Under the pieces are notes generated by a model. That model was not told where the DNA came from and made no database searches. It worked only from the letters and a program-made list of their open reading frames with translations. Shown one piece after another: positions 1-4,130 of a stretch of DNA of 5,143 nucleotides. The stretch is from Bacteroidia bacterium (GTDB lineage Bacteria > Bacteroidota > Bacteroidia > Flavobacteriales > NORP286), in NCBI GenBank assembly GCA_016763665.1, contig JAESTI010000380.1, forward strand, positions 1 through 5,143, read 5' to 3'. Every line of letters begins with the position of its first letter. Position 1 is the first letter of the stretch. Both the position numbers and the translations under genes were made by a program.

Positions 1-464
1 ACAAAGGAAATTATATGTGGCCTCAACGGGCAGATGCTATGATCCTTACCTGTAAAAATGAAGATGTTGCTAAGAAAACCAGAAAACTTGCTAAGAAAAA
101 CAAGAATACAAGGAAAATAATTTTAGAAAAGATCAATACTGATGAGGATAATAATCTTAAAATTCAACAAGGAAAATTTGTAAAAGGGGACAATGCCAAT
201 GTGGATGCAGTTGTTTGGGAAAAAGGCTTGTCCGAAAATGTTGAGAAAAATGAGAAAATAGTTTTTGTTAGGATAAATGTGGTTTTAGAACCCCAGGTAA
301 AATCATTAAATGAATCAAGGGGTTTAGTAATTGCAGACTACCAAAATTATTTGGAGCAAGAATGGATAAAGGGACTTAGAGAAAAGTATAATGTGGAGGT
401 AAAAAAAGAAGTGTTTTCTATAATGCTTAAAGAAACCGAAAGCGAACAGAATGAAAAAAACTGA
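1..464 (+). CDS. SurA/PpiC-type peptidylprolyl isomerase, C-terminal fragment
   Basis: The reading frame is open from the first base (first full codon at 3) and ends at TGA 462-464, so only the last 153 residues are present; an ATG at 15 is internal and should not be taken as the start. The visible part matches, by recognition, the C-terminal end of the long periplasmic peptidylprolyl isomerases of Bacteroidota. It has a YMWPQRADA segment at the very start, then a lysine-rich helical stretch, then a QGKFVKGD-type strand region. It ends with a 'SRGLVIADYQNYLEQEWI' helix followed by LREKYNVEV, as in SurA-type proteins where the C-terminal helix completes the chaperone module. No parvulin signature is in this fragment; any such domain would lie upstream. 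Role (inferred): folding of exported proteins in the periplasm. Two further SurA-like genes follow in the same direction, supporting the assignment. It could also be a parvulin-less chaperone of the same family. Confidence 0.7.
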   Translation, partial: KGNYMWPQRADAMILTCKNEDVAKKTRKLAKKNKNTRKIILEKINTDEDNNLKIQQGKFVKGDNANVDAVVWEKGLSENVEKNEKIVFVRINVVLEPQVKSLNESRGLVIADYQNYLEQEWIKGLREKYNVEVKKEVFSIMLKETESEQNEKN

Positions 465-479
465 TCTTCATTTCTCTCT

Positions 480-507
480 ACTCATAACTCAATACTCATC
501 ACTGATT
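480..507 (+). repeat. Tandem array of a 7-bp word (ACTCATA type), four units
   Basis: Four head-to-tail 7-bp units without gaps: ACTCATA (480-486), ACTCAAT (487-493), ACTCATC (494-500), ACTGATT (501-507). The first three share ACTCA exactly and the fourth differs by C to G at position 4. The array fills nearly half of the 63-bp spacer between genes 1 and 2, is preceded by a TCTCTCT run, and ends 20 bp before the TTG start of gene 2. Function unknown. Confidence 0.75.
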
Positions 508-527
508 ATTATCCAGCCAACTTTTAG

Positions 528-1391
528 TTGAAGAACTTCGTCTTTATATTATTAGGATGTTTATTATTGTCCTCATGTTCTTATTTTAAAAAGAGAATTG
601 AGGAGAAAGATGTTGTGGCGCGAGTTCATGAAACATATTTATATCTTTCAGATCTTGCCGAAGTTGTCCCTGAAGATGTTTCTGTTGATGATAGTATCAG
701 TTTTGTAAACAATTACATTGATACCTGGGTAAGACAACAGTTATTATTACACAAAGCAGAAAACAATATTGAGAATTACCAAAAGAGCATTGGAAGACAA
801 TTGGAGTCGTATAAAAATTCCTTGATCATATTTGCTTATGAGCAGGAAGTGATAAAGCAAAAGTTGGATACATCGGTTTCTATTTCTGAAATAAAGGACT
901 ATTACACAAACAATAGCCAAAATTTTGAGTTGAAAAGAAACATATTGAAGTTTGATTTTATTAAGCTGAATAAGGAATCTCCTAAACTAAAAAAGGCTAA
1001 AAAATGGTTCAAAAATTACCCGGATAAATACGGACTTGAACTTGAAGATTATTGCCATCAATATGCAATAAGCTTCACTTTGCAGGATAGTTCCTGGTAT
1101 TTTTTTGACGATGTGATCAAAGAGTTGCCTATTGAAACTTATAACCAGGAAAGTTTTTTGAAATACAGAAAGTACTTTGAATTGGAAGATTCATTGCATT
1201 ACTATTATGTTCGCATAGTTGATTTTAGAATAAAAGAAAGCGCTTCACCGTTGGTAATGGAGAAGCAGAAGATCAAGAATATTATTGTTAATAAAAGGAA
1301 ACTAGATCTGGTTAAGAAATTGGGAGCGACCGTGTATGGCGAAGCAGTAAAAAACAATTATTTTGATATTTATTTGGATGTAACTCAATAG
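528..1391 (+). CDS. SurA-like lipoprotein without a recognisable parvulin domain
   Basis: A 287-residue exported lipoprotein. Residues 1-17 form a lipoprotein signal peptide: Lys2, a hydrophobic core, then the lipobox LSSC with Cys17 as the lipidated residue. The residues after Cys17 (SYFKK) lack the acidic surface-export signal known from Flavobacteriia lipoproteins, so a periplasm-facing anchor is more likely. Residues 29-80 (VARVHETYLYLSDL, later WVRQQLLLHKAE) parallel the SurA N-domain of the next gene (AVVGDNFILKSEL). The region where a parvulin domain would follow (about 135-235) has no GELGF or FGFHIL-like motif. A charged helical tail (242-275) follows. The start is TTG 528; an in-frame TAG sits immediately upstream at 525-527 and no later ATG, GTG or TTG would keep the signal peptide. 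No Shine-Dalgarno is visible. It lies 4 bp before the next SurA-like gene, implying co-translation. Likely role (inferred): a membrane-anchored periplasmic chaperone or holdase in outer-membrane protein biogenesis. Annotation pipelines may call it hypothetical. Confidence 0.8.
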   Translation: MKNFVFILLGCLLLSSCSYFKKRIEEKDVVARVHETYLYLSDLAEVVPEDVSVDDSISFVNNYIDTWVRQQLLLHKAENNIENYQKSIGRQLESYKNSLIIFAYEQEVIKQKLDTSVSISEIKDYYTNNSQNFELKRNILKFDFIKLNKESPKLKKAKKWFKNYPDKYGLELEDYCHQYAISFTLQDSSWYFFDDVIKELPIETYNQESFLKYRKYFELEDSLHYYYVRIVDFRIKESASPLVMEKQKIKNIIVNKRKLDLVKKLGATVYGEAVKNNYFDIYLDVTQ

Positions 1392-1395
1392 ACTC

Positions 1396-2739
1396 ATGTT
1401 AAATTTATACAACATAATATTCCTATTGCTGATAACCCCCTATGGGATATTAAATGCTCAGGATAATAATGTAATTGATGAAACAATTGCAGTAGTTGGA
1501 GACAATTTCATCTTAAAGTCGGAGTTAGAAGTGCAATATTTGCAATATGCCTCACAGACGAGTAGTAGTGAATATGAATTGAAATGTCAGTTATTGCACC
1601 AATTACTTTTACAAAAAATGCTTATTACTCAAGCTCAAGCTGACAGCGTTGAGATCAGTGAAGATCAGATTGATGATGAGATTGACAGGCGTTTAAGATA
1701 TTTTATCAATCAGTTTGGATCAAAGGAAAAGCTGGAGGAGTATTACAAAAAATCCATTATTGAGATCAAAGAAGAATTTAAACCAAGTATTAAAGAACAG
1801 TTACTGGTTCAAAGAATGCAGTCTAGAATTACAAGTGATGTAAAGACAACTCCTGCTGAAGTGAAGAAATTCTATAAAGATATTCCAACAGATAGTTTGC
1901 CATTCATCAATTCTGAGGTAGAAGTTGGACAAATAGTGAAACTTCCGGCTTTGGATGCATCTGTCAAGGAAAAAACCAAGCAAAAACTCAAAGAAATAAG
2001 AGAAAAGATCATAAATGGTGAACCATTTGAGAAAATGGCCAAGTTGCATTCCGAAGATCCTGGATCAGGAAAAAGAGGAGGTGAATTAGGTTTTGTTGGG
2101 AGGGGAGAATTAGTTCCTGAATTTGAAGCAGAAGCATTCAAAACTGGAAAAGATGAAGTTTCTCCTGTGTTTGAGTCAGAATTTGGATTCCATATTCTAC
2201 AAATGATAGAAAGAAGGGGAGAGCAGGTCAATGTCAGACATATATTGCTTCGCCCGGAAATGGGAACGGCAGATCTGCAAAGTGCAAAGGTATTTTTGGA
2301 TAGCATCTACAATCTAATTAAAAATGATTCAATTAGTTTTGCAAAAGCAGCTAAACAATTTTCTGAAGATAAGGAAACCAAGCAGAATGCAGGAATGCTT
2401 TACAGTGCTGAAACAGGAACTAACAAGATACCGATGGATAAGTTAGATCCCGGGTTGTTTTTTCAACTAGATACACTTAAGACTGGTAGAATTTCAAAAC
2501 CGTTGCCTTTCAAAACAAAAGATGGAAAAGATGCTTATCGTTTGATCTATTATAAATCAAAAACCTCACCACATAGGGCAAACTTAAAAGAAGATTATCA
2601 AACAATACAAGCAGCAGCACTGAGTGCCAAACAAGATCTTGAATTTAAGATTTGGTTTGATAGAAAGAAGGTTTTAACATTTATTCAGGTGGATGAAGTT
2701 TATCACAATTGTGATATTATACAGAACTGGATTCATTAA
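1396..2739 (+). CDS. surA: Periplasmic SurA-type peptidylprolyl isomerase/chaperone, two parvulin-like domains
   Basis: A 447-residue SurA-type protein, close to the usual SurA length. In order: a Sec signal peptide (1-21, likely cleaved after Ala21 in LNAQD); a SurA N-terminal chaperone domain (about 26-150, beginning DETIAVVGDNFILKSEL); parvulin domain 1 (about 174-275), with GGELGFVGRGELVPEFEAEAF at 228-248 and FGFHIL at 263-268; parvulin-like domain 2 (about 278-388), beginning VRHILLRP; and a C-terminal helix (about 395-425) ending in a short tail. Domain 1 has Gln179 where parvulins usually carry the first histidine. Domain 2 has that histidine (His282) but not the FxFHIL segment. Known role of the family: prolyl isomerisation and escort of unfolded outer-membrane proteins across the periplasm. 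The ATG follows the stop of the lipoprotein gene by 4 bp, so the two are almost surely one operon. There is no Shine-Dalgarno. The symbol is by domain architecture; Bacteroidota often carry several paralogues, so orthology to E. coli surA is not established. Confidence 0.88.
   Translation: MLNLYNIIFLLLITPYGILNAQDNNVIDETIAVVGDNFILKSELEVQYLQYASQTSSSEYELKCQLLHQLLLQKMLITQAQADSVEISEDQIDDEIDRRLRYFINQFGSKEKLEEYYKKSIIEIKEEFKPSIKEQLLVQRMQSRITSDVKTTPAEVKKFYKDIPTDSLPFINSEVEVGQIVKLPALDASVKEKTKQKLKEIREKIINGEPFEKMAKLHSEDPGSGKRGGELGFVGRGELVPEFEAEAFKTGKDEVSPVFESEFGFHILQMIERRGEQVNVRHILLRPEMGTADLQSAKVFLDSIYNLIKNDSISFAKAAKQFSEDKETKQNAGMLYSAETGTNKIPMDKLDPGLFFQLDTLKTGRISKPLPFKTKDGKDAYRLIYYKSKTSPHRANLKEDYQTIQAAALSAKQDLEFKIWFDRKKVLTFIQVDEVYHNCDIIQNWIH
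2701..2716. other. Perfect 16-bp palindrome inside the 3' end of the SurA-type gene
   Basis: TATCACAATTGTGATA reads the same on both strands with no spacer. It covers the codons for Tyr-His-Asn-Cys-Asp near the end of the SurA-type protein and lies 126 bp before the ATG of the MoxR gene. It could be an operator for a dimeric regulator or a coding coincidence; no T-run follows, so it is not an intrinsic terminator. Confidence 0.4.
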
Positions 2740-2744
2740 GCGTT

Positions 2745-2776
2745 ATTCGTATAATAGTGTATTCGTTAATTCGTAT
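2745..2776 (+). repeat. 8-bp phased ATTCGTAT-type repeats
   Basis: Starting at 2745 and read in steps of 8: ATTCGTAT, AATAGTGT (degenerate), ATTCGTTA, ATTCGTAT. Three of the four units share ATTCGT. The array begins 6 bp after the stop codon of the SurA-type gene. It uses a different word from the array that follows in the same spacer. Function unknown. Confidence 0.6.
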
Positions 2777-2800
2777 TTATAATTGGTATCATTTGTAGCC

Positions 2801-2837
2801 ATTAGCATATTGGCATCAACAATTAGTATATTAGCAT
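2801..2837 (+). repeat. 8-bp ATTAGCAT-type repeats abutting the MoxR start codon
   Basis: Four 8-bp units in two adjacent pairs: ATTAGCAT (2801-2808), ATTGGCAT (2809-2816), then a 5-bp gap, ATTAGTAT (2822-2829), ATTAGCAT (2830-2837). Units 1 and 4 are identical and the others differ by one base. The last unit ends 4 bp before the MoxR ATG at 2842, so the array takes the place where a ribosome binding site would sit. Confidence 0.7.
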
Positions 2838-2841
2838 CATA

Positions 2842-3837
2842 ATGCAAAGCGAAGAATTAAAAATAAAAACAAATTCAGATTCCTCAGATGTGGAGTTGGT
2901 GGATGAGTTATCCAAGTCTTACAATACATTAAGATCAGAGATTGCGAAGGTTATAGTCGGGCAAGATGAAGTTGTTAAAGCTGTACTTACCTGCATCTTC
3001 AGCCAGGGGCATTGTTTATTGATCGGTGTGCCTGGGTTGGCAAAAACATTACTAGTACAAACTATCTCTGATGCATTAGGATTGAAGTACAGCAGAATAC
3101 AATTTACTCCAGATCTTATGCCTTCTGATATAACAGGATCAGAAATTTTGGATGAGAGCAGGAATTTTCGATTCGTAAAAGGGCCTGTTTTCGCTAATCT
3201 TATTTTAGCTGATGAAATAAATAGAACTCCACCAAAAACTCAGGCAGCTTTGTTGGAGGCCATGCAGGAATATGGAGTTACAGTAGCCGGACAAAGGTTT
3301 GAGTTGGAGAAACCTTTCTTTGTATTAGCAACTCAAAATCCAATAGAATTAGAGGGGACATATCCGCTTCCTGAAGCACAATTGGATAGGTTTATGTTCA
3401 ATGTTTGGGTTGATTATCCTGGATATGAAGAGGAGATAAATGTAGTAAAAAATACCACTGGCGATTTGCAAGTTACAGTCAATAAAGTACTCTCTGCAGA
3501 AGATATATTAAAATACCAACAGATAATCCGTAAGATCCCAATAACGGATAATGTATTGGAATATGCAGTTAAGTTGGTTCATAATACGCGCCCGGATAAC
3601 GAATCTGCGCCTCAGATAGTTAAGGATTATATTAATTGGGGAGCAGGTCCAAGGGCTTCTCAATATTTATCAATAGGAGCAAAGTGCAATGCTGTGCTTA
3701 GCGGAAAATACTCACCCGATATTGAGGATGTTGAGGCAGTAGCCATGTCTATATTAAGACACAGGATTATCCGCAATTACAAAGCAGAGGCTGAAGGCGT
3801 TTCTGTGGAGGATATTGTCAACGAGCTAATGAAGTAA
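2842..3837 (+). CDS. moxR: MoxR-family AAA+ ATPase
   Basis: A complete 331-residue cytoplasmic AAA+ ATPase of the MoxR family, at the usual length. Visible motifs: the MoxR-type N-terminal helix with IVGQDEVV (38-45); Walker A GVPGLAKT (62-69); the region FTPDLMPSDITGSEI (88-102); Walker B LILADEINR (120-128, Asp124-Glu125); PPKTQAALLEAMQE (130-143); sensor 1 ATQNP (163-167); the EAQLDRF segment (178-184); and sensor 2 GPRAS (269-273, Arg271). No catalytic residue appears to be missing. MoxR proteins act as chaperone-like ATPases, usually with DUF58 and VWA-domain partners in maturation of complexes or envelope stress functions. Here the downstream neighbour is rarA, so no partner gene is adjacent. 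The start is ATG 2842, with no Shine-Dalgarno and a repeat array directly upstream. The 102-bp spacer and shared direction allow read-through from the SurA-like operon, but this is not shown. Confidence 0.93.
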   Translation: MQSEELKIKTNSDSSDVELVDELSKSYNTLRSEIAKVIVGQDEVVKAVLTCIFSQGHCLLIGVPGLAKTLLVQTISDALGLKYSRIQFTPDLMPSDITGSEILDESRNFRFVKGPVFANLILADEINRTPPKTQAALLEAMQEYGVTVAGQRFELEKPFFVLATQNPIELEGTYPLPEAQLDRFMFNVWVDYPGYEEEINVVKNTTGDLQVTVNKVLSAEDILKYQQIIRKIPITDNVLEYAVKLVHNTRPDNESAPQIVKDYINWGAGPRASQYLSIGAKCNAVLSGKYSPDIEDVEAVAMSILRHRIIRNYKAEAEGVSVEDIVNELMK

Positions 3838-3875
3838 TTAACTAGCCTTGTAATTAATCAGTGTCTTGAGTTTGG

Positions 3876-3895
3876 AATGCCTAAAATGCCTAAAG
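3876..3895 (-). repeat. Inverted copies of the ACTTTAGGC word (two units)
   Basis: On the plus strand AATGCCTAA occurs twice in perfect tandem (3876-3884 and 3885-3893), followed by AGT. Read on the minus strand this is ACTTTAGGC then ATTTTAGGC, the same 9-bp word found in plus orientation at 4028-4079. The arm 3887-3897 is an exact 11-bp reverse complement of 4027-4037. Confidence 0.65.
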
Positions 3896-3903
3896 TTTTA
3901 TTT

Positions 3904-3938
3904 CTTACAAATTGATTAAAAAATTATAAAATTGTAAG
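3904..3938. other. AT-rich inverted repeat after the MoxR gene
   Basis: CTTACAA (3904-3910) and TTGTAAG (3932-3938) are exact reverse complements, separated by 21 A/T-rich bases. A stem of only 7 bp with a large loop and no following T-run makes a poor intrinsic terminator. It may end the MoxR transcript weakly or be a protein site; no clear terminator is seen elsewhere in this spacer. Confidence 0.3.
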
Positions 3939-3976
3939 ATTCAAAGATTATTAGAACAACATAAGACATCTTATAC

Positions 3977-4016
3977 ATTACCAAATTACCTCATTTTCAA
4001 ATTATCAAATTACCCC
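3977..4016 (+). repeat. Tandem array of an 8-bp word (ATTAyCAA type), five units
   Basis: Five gapless 8-bp units in exact register: ATTACCAA (3977-3984), ATTACCTC (3985-3992), ATTTTCAA (3993-4000), ATTATCAA (4001-4008), ATTACCCC (4009-4016). Each begins ATT and has C at position 6. The array lies in the middle of the 293-bp spacer between the MoxR gene and rarA, between the two inverted blocks of the ACTTTAGGC word. Function unknown. Confidence 0.75.
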
Positions 4017-4027
4017 TCCTTTATATA

Positions 4028-4079
4028 ACTTTAGGCACTTTATACCTTAGCTCACTTTAAGTACTTATTAGTTCACTTT
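4028..4079 (+). repeat. ACTTTAGGC-type repeats upstream of rarA
   Basis: Copies of an ACTTTA-like word begin at 4028 (ACTTTAGGC), 4037 (ACTTTATAC), 4054 (ACTTTAAGT), 4063 (ACTTATTAGTTC) and 4075 (ACTTT). Spacings are 9, 17, 9 and 12 bp; a partial unit, CTTAGCTC (4046-4053), fills the 17-bp gap. The first unit is the inverse of the block at 3876-3895. The array ends about 15 bp before the predicted -7 element of the rarA promoter. Confidence 0.6.
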
Positions 4080-4094
4080 CCTTTTTATTGTGAT

Positions 4095-4102
4095 TAAATT
4101 TG
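4095..4102 (+). promoter_or_regulatory. Predicted Bacteroidota-type -7 promoter element for rarA
   Basis: TAAATTTG matches the Bacteroidota -7 consensus TAnnTTTG exactly. No good -33 TTTG is found 19-21 bp upstream; that region (about 4071-4080) overlaps the end of the ACTTTA array. Transcription would begin near 4108, giving a leader of 13-25 bases to the candidate rarA starts at 4121 or 4131. In such AT-rich DNA an 8-bp match with four fixed T/A positions can arise by chance. Confidence 0.4.
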
Positions 4103-4130
4103 TAATTTGAACATTCAAAAATGTCTCAAA

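Noticed and set aside
1801..2306. Two minus-strand open frames (1801-2049 and 1872-2306) within the SurA-type gene
   Set aside because: They lie wholly antisense to a gene with clear domain motifs, their peptides show no recognisable family or signal, and they overlap each other; they are shadows of the coding frame.
2787..2795. TATCATTTG as a possible -7 promoter element for the MoxR gene
   Set aside because: It has three instead of two bases between TA and TTTG, and there is no TTTG at a suitable distance upstream; too weak to annotate.
3834..3857. Direct repeat GTAATTAA (3834-3841 and 3850-3857) at the end of the MoxR gene, also able to pair as TAATTA arms
   Set aside because: Low-complexity A/T word; the potential stem is only 6 A-T pairs with no T-run, so it supports neither a terminator nor an attachment site.
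3961..3974. Quasi-palindrome ATAAGA-CA-TCTTAT before the 8-bp array
   Set aside because: Six-bp arms around a 2-bp centre are common by chance in DNA this AT-rich; a 2-base loop cannot form a normal hairpin, and there is no second copy here.
2745..4079. CRISPR array or REP/BIME-type elements as an explanation of the intergenic repeats
   Set aside because: The units are 7-9 bp and mostly abut one another, with no spacers of constant length, no 25-40 bp repeat and no cas genes; REP elements are longer GC-rich palindromes, unlike these.
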